Assembly: GCF_012847295.1 (NCBI RefSeq)
Contig: NZ_JABBDY010000001.1
Coordinates: forward strand, 620,001-684,000
From: Microbacterium sp. MF43
GTDB lineage: Bacteria > Actinomycetota > Actinomycetes > Actinomycetales > Microbacteriaceae
DNA length: 64,000 bases
Direction of reading: 5' to 3'
In this document: in pieces, positions 45,603 to 54,223 of the stretch
Layout: the number at the start of each line of letters is the position of its first letter
Numbering within the stretch: position 1 is the first letter of the stretch
Program-made: the position numbers and the translations under genes
Notes under the pieces: model-generated
What the model saw: only the letters and a program-made list of their open reading frames with translations
The model's database searches: none
Told to the model about the DNA's origin: nothing

Positions 45603-46595
45603 GTGGAACCGGATGCCTCGACCGCCGTCGCCGAGCGGTACGCCCGCTTCGCGCGCGACGAAGCGCCGGGTCGCAGCGACCTCTACGCCGACTGGGCTTC
45701 GGGTGTGGCATCCGATCCGTCCGTCTCGGCGATCCTCGCGCGCATTCCGCAGACGCACCGTCAGCCGCCCCTCGTGTTCGCCGTGACGAGGATGCTCGGG
45801 GCACCGGAGGGTCGGTTCGCCCAGTGGTCGACGTGGCTGGCGTCGCATGCCGACGAGGTCGTCGCCGAGGCATCCCGTCGCCGCCTGCAGACCAACGAGC
45901 CGCAGCGGTGCGCCGCGCTCCTCCCGGCGCTGTCGACGATCGCCGGGCCGATCGCGCTCCTCGAGCTCGGTGCGAGCGCGGGGCTGTGCCTGTATCCCGA
46001 CCGGTACTCGTACCGCTACGCCGGCGGGGAGAACCTCGACCCGGCGGAGGGGACGTCCGCCGTCGTGCTGGAGTGCGCGGCCGCCGGGAATCCGCCGCTG
46101 CGGATGCCGCACATCGTGTGGCGTGCGGGCATCGATCTTGCCCCGCTCGACGCCGCCGGCCCCGACGACCGGCGGTTTCTGACTTCTCTCGTCTGGCCCG
46201 GCGAGGTGGGGCGCGCCGATCGCATCGAGGCGGCGTGCGACATCGTCGCTGCCGACCCGCCCCTGCTGATCGCCGGCGACGCGTCCGACCCGGCCGTGCT
46301 CCGCGCCGCCGCGCGACGCGCTCCCCGTGACGCCACGCTCGTGGTCACGACGCCCGGTGTGCTGCCGCACATCCCGCGCGCCGGTCGCGAGCGCCTCATC
46401 GCGGCGCTGCGGAGCATGGACGCGACCTGGGTCACGATCGACCCGCCGGGGCTTCACCGGGCATGGTCGCCGCCCGTCGACCCCGCCACGTGGGGAGGGT
46501 TCGTGCTCGGGCGCGACGGCGTACCCCTGGCCGCGGTCGATCCGCTCGGGGCTTTCGTGGAGTGGCGCGCCGATCCGGGACGGATCCCCGATTAG
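45603..46595 (+). CDS. DUF2332 family protein
   Basis: 330 residues of an actinobacterial/proteobacterial family without known function. Conserved pieces include YARFARDEAPGRSDLYADWASGVA near the start, TNEPQRCAALLPALSTIAGPIALLELGASAGLCLYPDRYSY (which recalls a methyltransferase motif I, E-L-G-A-S-A-G) and VVTTPGVLPHIPRAGRERL. A methyltransferase-like role is therefore possible. GTG 45603 has GAGAAT 6 bases upstream. It diverges from msrB by 70 bases. Its TAG stop is part of the -10-like TAGCGT of the following DUF3263 gene. Confidence 0.85.
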   Translation: MEPDASTAVAERYARFARDEAPGRSDLYADWASGVASDPSVSAILARIPQTHRQPPLVFAVTRMLGAPEGRFAQWSTWLASHADEVVAEASRRRLQTNEPQRCAALLPALSTIAGPIALLELGASAGLCLYPDRYSYRYAGGENLDPAEGTSAVVLECAAAGNPPLRMPHIVWRAGIDLAPLDAAGPDDRRFLTSLVWPGEVGRADRIEAACDIVAADPPLLIAGDASDPAVLRAAARRAPRDATLVVTTPGVLPHIPRAGRERLIAALRSMDATWVTIDPPGLHRAWSPPVDPATWGGFVLGRDGVPLAAVDPLGAFVEWRADPGRIPD

Positions 46596-46604
46596 CGTGG
46601 GCGC

Positions 46605-46853
46605 GTGCCCCTCACCGACCGCGACCGCGCCCTTCTCGCCTTCGAGGCCGAGTGGCGCCGCCACGCCGGAGCCAAGGAGGAGGCGATCCGCTCCGAGCTC
46701 GACATGTCGCCGGCTCGCTATTACCAGCTCCTCGGTCGCCTGATAGATACCGCCGAGGCGCAGGCGCACGACCCGATGCTGGTCAAGCGTCTCCGACGGA
46801 TCCGAGACGAGCGGACGCGGCTGCGAGCGGATCGCACCGCCGGGACGCGCTGA
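46605..46853 (+). CDS. DUF3263 protein
   Basis: 82 residues, all helical. It matches the actinobacterial DUF3263 pattern: LAFEAEWRRHAGAKEEAIRSELDMSPARYYQLLGRLIDTAEAQAHDPMLVKRLRRIRDER. The middle part resembles a helix-turn-helix (EEAIRSELDMSPARYYQLL), so it may bind DNA. GTG 46605 has TAGCGT 6 bases upstream. In many actinobacteria it lies before a LytR_C protein gene, as here. Confidence 0.88.
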   Translation: MPLTDRDRALLAFEAEWRRHAGAKEEAIRSELDMSPARYYQLLGRLIDTAEAQAHDPMLVKRLRRIRDERTRLRADRTAGTR

Positions 46854-46897
46854 CATCCCGTTCGGGACCAGCCGCAACGTGCCGGTACCATCGACTG

Positions 46898-47470
46898 GTG
46901 CCGAGAACGACGTACCCGCGGGATCGCTTCGACGACCTCCCGGACGTGGATCGCGTCGGCGCGCACCGGGCCGAGAACCCCCGCATGCGCGGGTGGGTCG
47001 TGCTGCTGTGGGCGGCGCTGGCCACGATCATCCTGATCGTCGTCGGCATCTTCGCGACGCTGCTGGTGTCGGGTCGCATCGAGCTCTTCCCGGCGCCCAC
47101 GCCGACGGCTGCGGCTCCGACCGCCGAGGTGACCCCGGTCGTCGACACCACCTACCAGGTCGTCATCCTGAACGCGACCCCTGAGCAGGGCCTCGCCACT
47201 CAGATGAAGGACACGGTCGTCGCCGCGGGCTGGCCCGACGGGTCCGTGCTTCCGAGCGACGCCAGCGCCGACGACTTCCCCGAGACGACGGTGTACTACG
47301 TCGCCGCCGAGGACGAAGCGGCGGCTGCCGGGCTCGCGCAGGTCGTCGGCGGTGCCCGCATCGAGCAGAGCGAGGTCTACCAGCCCGCAGACGCCGGGAC
47401 GAAGCAGCTCACCGTGGTGATCGGACTCGACCGCACCGCGGCGGGCCAGACGCCCGACCCGACTCCCTGA
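46898..47470 (+). CDS. LytR_C-domain membrane protein
   Basis: 190 residues. A short cytosolic N terminus (PRTTYPRDRFDDLPDVDRVGAHR), one membrane helix (about 33-57), a Thr/Pro/Ala linker, and an extracytoplasmic LytR_C domain (about 85-175: TYQVVILNATPEQGLATQMKDTVVAAGW). The domain is found after LytR-CpsA-Psr cell-wall ligases but here stands alone. It probably acts at the envelope. GTG 46898 has TACCAT 6 bases upstream. It follows DUF3263 by 44 bases and precedes cspA. Confidence 0.87.
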   Translation: MPRTTYPRDRFDDLPDVDRVGAHRAENPRMRGWVVLLWAALATIILIVVGIFATLLVSGRIELFPAPTPTAAAPTAEVTPVVDTTYQVVILNATPEQGLATQMKDTVVAAGWPDGSVLPSDASADDFPETTVYYVAAEDEAAAAGLAQVVGGARIEQSEVYQPADAGTKQLTVVIGLDRTAAGQTPDPTP

Positions 47471-47605
47471 GGCTGTCCGCCGGGTCTGTGTTTCACGCGG
47501 GTAAACAGTTCTGTCCCTTCGTGTCAACAAGTCGCCGCCGGGTCGTTTCCGCGTCTTCTCGCGTGCATACGATGAAGCCAGTCGTACCAGCATCAGGAGA
47601 TTCGC

Positions 47606-47803
47606 ATGACTCAGGGCACCGTCAAGTGGTTCAACGCCGAGAAGGGCTTCGGCTTCATCACCGCCGAAGGGCAGGACGTCTTCGTCCACTACTCCAACAT
47701 CGACATGTCGGGCTTCCGCGTGCTCGAAGAGGGCCAGACCGTCGAGTTCACCGTGGGGACCGGTCAGAAGGGTCCGCAGGCGGAGTCCGTGCGCGTGGTC
47801 TGA
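47606..47803 (+). CDS. cspA: Cold-shock protein CspA
   Basis: 65 residues, a single cold-shock OB domain. RNP1 is KGFGFI and RNP2 is VFVHY, the RNA-binding strands. It acts as an RNA chaperone. ATG 47606 has CAGGAGA 5 bases upstream, and the 135-base upstream region suggests a longer leader typical of csp genes. A terminator hairpin lies 24 bases after the stop. Confidence 0.97.
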   Translation: MTQGTVKWFNAEKGFGFITAEGQDVFVHYSNIDMSGFRVLEEGQTVEFTVGTGQKGPQAESVRVV

Positions 47804-47827
47804 TCCCGCGCTTCGCGCGTGAGGGAG

Positions 47828-47849
47828 ACGGGATGCCTCGGCATCCCGT
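47828..47849 (+). terminator. Terminator of cspA, built from the repeated word
   Basis: ACGGGATGC (47828-47836) pairs with GCATCCCGT (47841-47849) around CTCG; TTCTGCG follows. The arms carry GGGATGCCTC and GGCATCCC, variants of the window's repeated word. Confidence 0.85.
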
Positions 47850-47878
47850 TTCTGCGTGTTGCGGCGTCCGCGACACGG

Positions 47879-47905
47879 CTTGCACTCCCTAGGGGCGAGT
47901 GCCAG
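47879..47905. promoter_or_regulatory. Degenerate second CIRCE element over the -35 box
   Basis: CTTGCACTC-N9-GAGTGCCAG keeps GCACTC-N9-GAGTGC with the exact CIRCE spacing and matches 7 of 9 bases in each arm. It overlaps the promoter, 6 bases upstream of the perfect element. Confidence 0.6.
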
Positions 47906-47908
47906 AAT
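47880..47908 (+). promoter_or_regulatory. groEL promoter
   Basis: TTGCAC (47880-47885), a 17-base spacer, then CAGAAT (47903-47908). Transcription would start at about 47915, inside the CIRCE element. Confidence 0.75.
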
Positions 47909-47911
47909 GGA

Positions 47912-47938
47912 TTAGCACTCGGATTCGTTGAGTGCTAA
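47912..47938. promoter_or_regulatory. CIRCE element (HrcA operator) of groEL
   Basis: TTAGCACTC-N9-GAGTGCTAA, a perfect match to the consensus. HrcA binding here would repress groEL until heat shock. hrcA is not in the window. Confidence 0.97.
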
Positions 47939-47945
47939 TCCATAA

Positions 47946-49592
<1,647 letters not shown>

Positions 49593-49624
49593 TCCAGAAG
49601 CCTCCCCGCGCGTAAGCGATCACA

Positions 49625-49656
49625 CGAAGGGCCCCTCCTCCGGGAGGGGCCCTTCG
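49625..49656. terminator. Terminator after groEL
   Basis: A 14-bp stem: CGAAGGGCCCCTCC (49625-49638) with GGAGGGGCCCTTCG (49643-49656), 4-base loop. It also serves the converging WXG100 gene. Confidence 0.9.
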
Positions 49657-49672
49657 TCGCCTCTGCGCGCGT

Positions 49673-49960
49673 TCAGCGGAACAGGCTGGTCGTGGCGAGC
49701 TCGGCCTCCGCGTACTGCCGGCCGGCGGCGGCCAGGGCCACACTGATCCCCGCGAGCGAATCCTCCACCTGGCGCTGGGTGGCACGCCACTGGTCGGTGA
49801 CCGAGTGGAACGCGAGTGCCGCAGAGCCGGTCCAGGTTCCCTGCAGCTGCGTCAGCTGCGCCATCATCGCGTTGGATTCGGCCTGCAGGCGGTCGATCGT
49901 GTTGCGGACGGCCGCCGTGGCGGCCATGACGGCGTCGCTGTCGACGGAGAAGACGGCCAT
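49673..49960 (-). CDS. WXG100-family protein (EsxA-like)
   Basis: 95 residues, two helices joined by a Trp-x-Gly turn (TWTGSAAL, W43-G45). This is the size and fold of type VII secretion substrates. The C-terminal end (QYAEAELATTSLFR) lacks a clear YxxxD/E export signal, though Tyr-Ala-Glu-Ala-Glu is near it. No EccC, EccB or partner Esx gene is adjacent, so it is an orphan substrate or a non-secreted relative. ATG 49960 is preceded by GGGAAGGGAT, a good ribosome site. Confidence 0.88.
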   Translation of the reverse strand: MAVFSVDSDAVMAATAAVRNTIDRLQAESNAMMAQLTQLQGTWTGSAALAFHSVTDQWRATQRQVEDSLAGISVALAAAGRQYAEAELATTSLFR

Positions 49961-50121
49961 TGTTCATCCCTTCCCGGGCACGACCAGATGTGATGCCCAC
50001 TGGTCCCGACGCTAGGCGTCGTGCCGAGCTCGAGCGGGTGCGCCCGTGCGGGCGGTGGAGACGGCGGGTCGGCGCGTCCCTGGGGAGGAACCCCGGCCGA
50101 CGGAGGGGGCGGCTGCGGGAC

Positions 50122-51867
50122 TCAGTCGTCAGCGAGTTCCAGGCGTTCGAGCGGCTGTGTCTCGATGTGCAGATGCTCTGCGGCATCCCGAGCCTCGGCG
50201 AGCGGAAAGGAGACGCGGAACGTCGCCCCGCCGCCGGGGGTGTCACGAACACCCACCGATCCGTGGAGCGCCTCGACGATGGAGGCCACGATCGACAGTC
50301 CAAGGCCCGACCCGCCGGTCTCGCGGGTGCGCGAGGTGTCGGCGCGCCAGAACCGCTGAAAGATCTTGTCCTTGATCTGATCGGGGACGCCCTCCCCGTG
50401 GTCGACGACTTCGACCCAGCCCAGGAGAGCGGTCGCGTCGACACCCACGCGGAGCTCGATGGGGGAGTCGTCGGCCGTGAAGCGACGCGCGTTGCCGATG
50501 AGGTTCGCGACCACCTGGCGAATCCGGTTCTCGTCCCCGAGCACGACGGGCACCGACTGCTCACCCGGGGCGGTCCCGTCTCCCGTCGGCGCCGACGGCG
50601 TCAGGTCGCGCACACCGGCGGCGCTCGTGGCGGGCACGGGCTTCGGCCGCCGCCGCAGAAGGGACAGCGTGGCCCCGGCGCGCGTGAGCGGCGTCGTGGG
50701 CGGACGCCGCTTCTCGTCGGGTTGGTCTCGCGCGGGCGGCAGGTTCCGCGTCGGCAGCTCGTCGGCCGTGGTGTCGATCACCGTGATCGGGCGCATGGGT
50801 GCGGACGCGCGAAGGTCGAGGGCCGCGTCCCGCGCGATCGGACGCAGGTCGACGGGCGTGATCACGACGTCCCGGCGCTCGTCCAGGCGCGCGAGGGCGA
50901 GAAGATCCTCGACGAGCACGCCCATGCGGATCGCCTCCTTCTCGATCCGGTCCATCGACTGGGCGATGTCCTCATCGCCACGGATGGCGCCCATCCGATA
51001 CAGCTCGGCGTAGCCGCGCACCGTCACGAGCGGTGTGCGCAGCTCGTGGCTCGCGTCGCCGACGAACCGGCGCATCTGCCGCACGGTCGAGTCGCGCTGC
51101 GACAGCGCCGCATCCACGCGGTCGAGCATCGCGTTGATGGCGGTCTTGAGACGGCCGACCTCGGTGGTGGTCGGCTCGATGTCGGTCATGCGCTGACTGA
51201 AGTCGCCGGCGGCGATCGCCATGGCCGTGGCCTCGACGCCGCCGAGGCTGCGGAACGTCAGCGTGACCAGCCAGCGCGTGAGGAAAGCGCTGGCGATCAG
51301 GATGATCATGGCGAGGAGGCTGTAGATGCCGATGTACTGCGCGACGACCTGATTCGTGGGGGCGAGCGGCAGGGCGACGAGCTGCGTGTAGTTGTCGCGG
51401 ACCCCCGGGATCTCGAGCAGGTCGACGCTGGCGTGATAGGGCGAGCCGCCCGCAGAGTTCGGCAGCGGGAAAGGCGAGATGCCGGTCGTGACGGTGTCCT
51501 CGACGGTGATGGTCTCGGGATAGACCGGTGCCGGCGCTCCGCCCCCGCCGGCGCTCGCTTCGAGAGTCCCGTCGGGGTTGTACACGGCGACGAAGTACGA
51601 CGTCGGCGCCGCGCCCCGCTGTTTGACGAAGAACGGCTTGCCGTCGGAGACCGTGATCTCGAAGAGCGGGCTGGTGACGTCGGTGCGCACGAGCTGCATG
51701 AGCTGCTCGTCGACGCTGCTGGTGAGCGTGTTGCGGAGGAAGATCGCGGTGCCGAATCCCGCGGCGATGAGGCCGACGGCGAGCAGGATCACCGTGACCC
51801 CGGTGACCTTCGCGCGCAGGCTCGTCCCGCGCCACCACCGGGTGATCGCGTCCGTCTTCTGCGCCAG
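50122..51867 (-). CDS. Sensor histidine kinase with HAMP domain; probable CTG start
   Basis: About 581 residues if translation starts at CTG 51867. Membrane helices lie at about 25-45 and 182-205 with an external domain between; HAMP follows at about 200-255. HisKA carries phospho-His274 (FVGDASHELRTPLVTVRGY). The HATPase part has the N box VVANLIGNARRFT and GGSGLGLSIVASIVEALHGS. Between the first HATPase strand and the N box lies a Pro/Arg-rich insert of about 70 residues (about 369-438). The first normal start, GTG 51792, would fall in the first helix and remove the cytosolic anchor QKTDAITRWWRGTSLRAK. CTG 51867 has GAAAGGG at 6 bases. It partners the regulator upstream, 27 bases away, like the mycobacterial TcrXY/TrcRS type. 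Confidence 0.85.
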   Translation of the reverse strand: MAQKTDAITRWWRGTSLRAKVTGVTVILLAVGLIAAGFGTAIFLRNTLTSSVDEQLMQLVRTDVTSPLFEITVSDGKPFFVKQRGAAPTSYFVAVYNPDGTLEASAGGGGAPAPVYPETITVEDTVTTGISPFPLPNSAGGSPYHASVDLLEIPGVRDNYTQLVALPLAPTNQVVAQYIGIYSLLAMIILIASAFLTRWLVTLTFRSLGGVEATAMAIAAGDFSQRMTDIEPTTTEVGRLKTAINAMLDRVDAALSQRDSTVRQMRRFVGDASHELRTPLVTVRGYAELYRMGAIRGDEDIAQSMDRIEKEAIRMGVLVEDLLALARLDERRDVVITPVDLRPIARDAALDLRASAPMRPITVIDTTADELPTRNLPPARDQPDEKRRPPTTPLTRAGATLSLLRRRPKPVPATSAAGVRDLTPSAPTGDGTAPGEQSVPVVLGDENRIRQVVANLIGNARRFTADDSPIELRVGVDATALLGWVEVVDHGEGVPDQIKDKIFQRFWRADTSRTRETGGSGLGLSIVASIVEALHGSVGVRDTPGGGATFRVSFPLAEARDAAEHLHIETQPLERLELADD

Positions 51868-51894
51868 GACGAGCCCTTTCGATCGTGCCGCGGG

Positions 51895-52587
51895 TTACGC
51901 GGTCTTGCCCGCCTTCAGCATGTAGCCGAAGCCGCGCTTGGTCTGGATGAGCGGCTCCGACGAGTGCGGGTCGATCTTGCGGCGGAGGTAGGAGATGTAG
52001 CTCTCGACGATTCCGGCGTCGCCGTTGAAGTCGTACTCCCACACGTGGTCGAGGATCTGCGCTTTGGACAGCACGCGGTTCGGGTTGAGCATCAGGTAGC
52101 GCAGGAGCTTGAACTCCGTGGGGCTGAGGTCGATCGAGACGTCGCCCACCTGGACGTCGTGGGTGTCCTGATCCATCGTGAGCTCGCCGGCCCGGATGAC
52201 CGACTCCTCGTCGGCCTGCATCGTCCGGCGGAGGATCGCCTGAATGCGCGCGACGATCTCGTCGAGGCTGAACGGCTTGGTGACGTAGTCGTCGCCGCCG
52301 GCGTTGAGGCCGGTGATCTTGTCCTCGGTCTCGTCCTTGGCGGTGAGGAACAGGATCGGCGCGGTGTATCCCGCGCCGCGGAGCCGCTTGGTGACGCTGA
52401 ACCCGTTCATGTCGGGGAGCATCACGTCGAGGATGATGAGGTCGGGCTCCTCCTCAAGCACCGCGGAGATCGTCTGGGCGCCGTTGGAGACGGCCCTCAC
52501 CTGGAAACCCGCGAATCGGAGGCTCGTGATGAGCAGGTCGCGGATGTTCGGCTCGTCGTCCACAACGAGGATGCGCGGTGCGGTCAT
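51895..52587 (-). CDS. OmpR-family response regulator
   Basis: 230 residues. Receiver with VVDDEPN acid pocket, phospho-acceptor Asp54 in IILDVMLPDMNG, LTAKDETED and YVTKPFSLDE. The winged helix (about 130-230) reads LSPTEFKLLRYLMLNPNRVLSKAQIL and IVESYISYLRRKID, the wording of the TcrX/TrcR/PrrA group. It forms a pair with the histidine kinase downstream. ATG 52587 has CATAAT 6 bases upstream and lacks a ribosome site, so the two-component mRNA is probably leaderless. The target genes are unknown; the WXG100 gene is near but not clearly linked. Confidence 0.93.
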   Translation of the reverse strand: MTAPRILVVDDEPNIRDLLITSLRFAGFQVRAVSNGAQTISAVLEEEPDLIILDVMLPDMNGFSVTKRLRGAGYTAPILFLTAKDETEDKITGLNAGGDDYVTKPFSLDEIVARIQAILRRTMQADEESVIRAGELTMDQDTHDVQVGDVSIDLSPTEFKLLRYLMLNPNRVLSKAQILDHVWEYDFNGDAGIVESYISYLRRKIDPHSSEPLIQTKRGFGYMLKAGKTA

Positions 52588-52664
52588 GCCCTCATTATGT
52601 CGACGGATGCGATGCGGTGCCTGGAAATCACCCGGAGAGGCGGATATGCCGCGGCTCGGCGGGT

Positions 52665-53216
52665 TCACGCCGACAGGCAGCCCCGGACGGCCACGGCGAC
52701 GCTCTCGCGCACCGGCGCATCGGGATCGACGCTGAGCCGGTGCAGGATGATGCCGTCGCCGAAGGCCATGAAGGCGGGCAGTGCGGTGTCCGGATGCCTC
52801 GCGCCGAGCTGCACGAGCAGCGACCGGGTGAAGGCCGCCATCCCCTGACGCTGCGTGTGCAGGGGCGCGAACAGCTCGGGATCGGAGCCGGCCTCGAGGA
52901 AGAGCGCGTAGCGCGCGCGTGTGCGCACCGCGAATCTTCCCGTGAGCAGCTCGATCGCATCGGTGAACATGTCGACGAACCCGTCGAGGTCGTCGAACGG
53001 CTGGGAGAGCGCGTCGCTGAGGTCGCGCGTCTCCTGCTCGGCGATCCATGCCGCAAGACCGGCGACCAGCGCCGCCCGGGTCCGGAAGTGGTTCGAGGTC
53101 GAACCGCGCGGGAGTCCGGCCTGCGCGTCGATGCGCGCATGGGTGAGGGCGCGAATCCCCTGTGTGCCGACGAGCTCGACGGCGCCTTCGAGTGCGCGTT
53201 CCCGTGTGGTTCCCAT
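52665..53216 (-). CDS. TetR-family repressor
   Basis: 183 residues. N-terminal helix-turn-helix at about 5-50 (ERALEGAVELVGTQGIRALTHARIDAQAGLPRGSTSNHFRTRAALV). The remainder is a helical ligand domain of TetR_C_6 type. ATG 53216 has TACGCT 6 bases upstream, so its transcript appears leaderless. The perfect 14-bp-arm palindrome at 53237-53272 lies directly upstream and overlaps the promoter of the divergent epoxide hydrolase. The likely circuit is that TetR represses the hydrolase and itself until an inducer binds. The inducer is probably an epoxide or related hydrophobic compound, by inference only. Confidence 0.92.
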   Translation of the reverse strand: MGTTRERALEGAVELVGTQGIRALTHARIDAQAGLPRGSTSNHFRTRAALVAGLAAWIAEQETRDLSDALSQPFDDLDGFVDMFTDAIELLTGRFAVRTRARYALFLEAGSDPELFAPLHTQRQGMAAFTRSLLVQLGARHPDTALPAFMAFGDGIILHRLSVDPDAPVRESVAVAVRGCLSA

Positions 53217-53236
53217 GCTGTCAGCGTAGCAAGATC

Positions 53237-53272
53237 ACTACGTTCATAGTGACAGGTTACTATGAACGTAGT
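53237..53272. promoter_or_regulatory. TetR operator: perfect 14-bp inverted repeat
   Basis: ACTACGTTCATAGT, 8-base spacer GACAGGTT, then ACTATGAACGTAGT, exact complements. It covers the space between the two divergent -10-like hexamers (TACGCT at 53223-53228 on the minus strand, TATCAT at 53272-53277 on the plus). Confidence 0.9.
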
Positions 53273-53284
53273 ATCATTCTGGTC

Positions 53285-54199
53285 ATGGACGCCTCAGACC
53301 GTCGTTCCTCCTCCCCCGACGAGACCCACGCCGCGTCGTTGCTGCCGTCCGACCTCCCGTCGGCGCCCGGCTTCCGCCATCAGTTCATCGATACTCCTGG
53401 TCTGCGCACGCACGTCGCCACCGCCGGAGACGGCGAGCCGGTCGTGATGCTCCACGGGCTGCCTCAGCACTGGTGGCAGTGGCGCACGATCGGCGTCGAG
53501 CTCAGCCGCCGCTACCAGGTGCTCTGTCCGGATCTGAGAGGGTTCGGCTGGACGAGGGCGGAGTCGCCCGGCATGGGGCGTCTCACCCAGATGGACGACC
53601 TGATCGCGGTCCTGGACGCTCTCAGGCTGGACCGCGTCCGCATCGTCGCGCACGACATGGGCGCGCTCACGGCGGCGCACCTCGCGTACGCCGCACCGGA
53701 GCGCCTGCGCGCCGTGGCCGTCCTCGCGGTACCGCCACCGTTCATGCCCTTCAGCGTCGCGATGCTGCCCGCACTGCGCCATATCCCGCCGCTGCTGTTC
53801 CACCGCCGCGGGCGGTCCATCGCCCACGTCTTCGATCCGCCGTATGTCGTGACTCCGCTGGCGGAGGAGACGATCGCGACGTACCTGGCCCCGATGAAGC
53901 GATCCGACATCGACGCGGCCATCAACGAGGTGTACCGATGGCTCGTGTTCTCCGAGATGCCTCGTATGACGGGCGGTGTCTACCGACGGCAGCGCCTGAC
54001 GGTGCCCAGCCTGTACGCCTTCGGATCGGAGGACCGGCCTCTCAACGCGGAGTTCGTCCGCTCGCAGTGCGGCGACGTCAGTCGTTTCGCCGACCACCTC
54101 GAGATCGCGGACGTTCCCGACGCAGCCCATTTCATGACCGACGACAATCCCGGAGCGATTCAGGAGCTGCTGCTCGACTTCTTCGCTCGCGTGAAGTGA
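53285..54199 (+). CDS. Alpha/beta-hydrolase, epoxide hydrolase-like
   Basis: 304 residues. The oxyanion segment MLHGLPQHWWQWR and the nucleophile elbow VAHDMGA (Asp124) are those of epoxide hydrolases and dehalogenases, in which Asp replaces Ser. The acid is probably in YAFGSEDRPL and the His is His280-like in PDAAHFMTDDNPGAI. The cap region has the Tyr-rich part (DAAINEVYRW) that could hold the ring-opening Tyr. The substrate is unknown. ATG 53285 has TATCAT 7 bases upstream. It converges with the XPB gene with 24 bases between stops and no clear terminator. Confidence 0.87.
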   Translation: MDASDRRSSSPDETHAASLLPSDLPSAPGFRHQFIDTPGLRTHVATAGDGEPVVMLHGLPQHWWQWRTIGVELSRRYQVLCPDLRGFGWTRAESPGMGRLTQMDDLIAVLDALRLDRVRIVAHDMGALTAAHLAYAAPERLRAVAVLAVPPPFMPFSVAMLPALRHIPPLLFHRRGRSIAHVFDPPYVVTPLAEETIATYLAPMKRSDIDAAINEVYRWLVFSEMPRMTGGVYRRQRLTVPSLYAFGSEDRPLNAEFVRSQCGDVSRFADHLEIADVPDAAHFMTDDNPGAIQELLLDFFARVK

Positions 54200-54223
54200 G
54201 CAGGCGATGCGCGCCGCCGTTCG

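Noticed and set aside
49960-52848. Very long open frame on the plus strand (962 codons) over the two-component genes
   Set aside because: It is antisense to well-recognised kinase and regulator genes; its translation is Arg/Asp/Gly-rich with no domain. Long antisense frames are expected at this GC content. The same applies to frames at 35387-38920 (-), 5902-7725 (-), 21707-23425 (+) and 59820-61946 (+).
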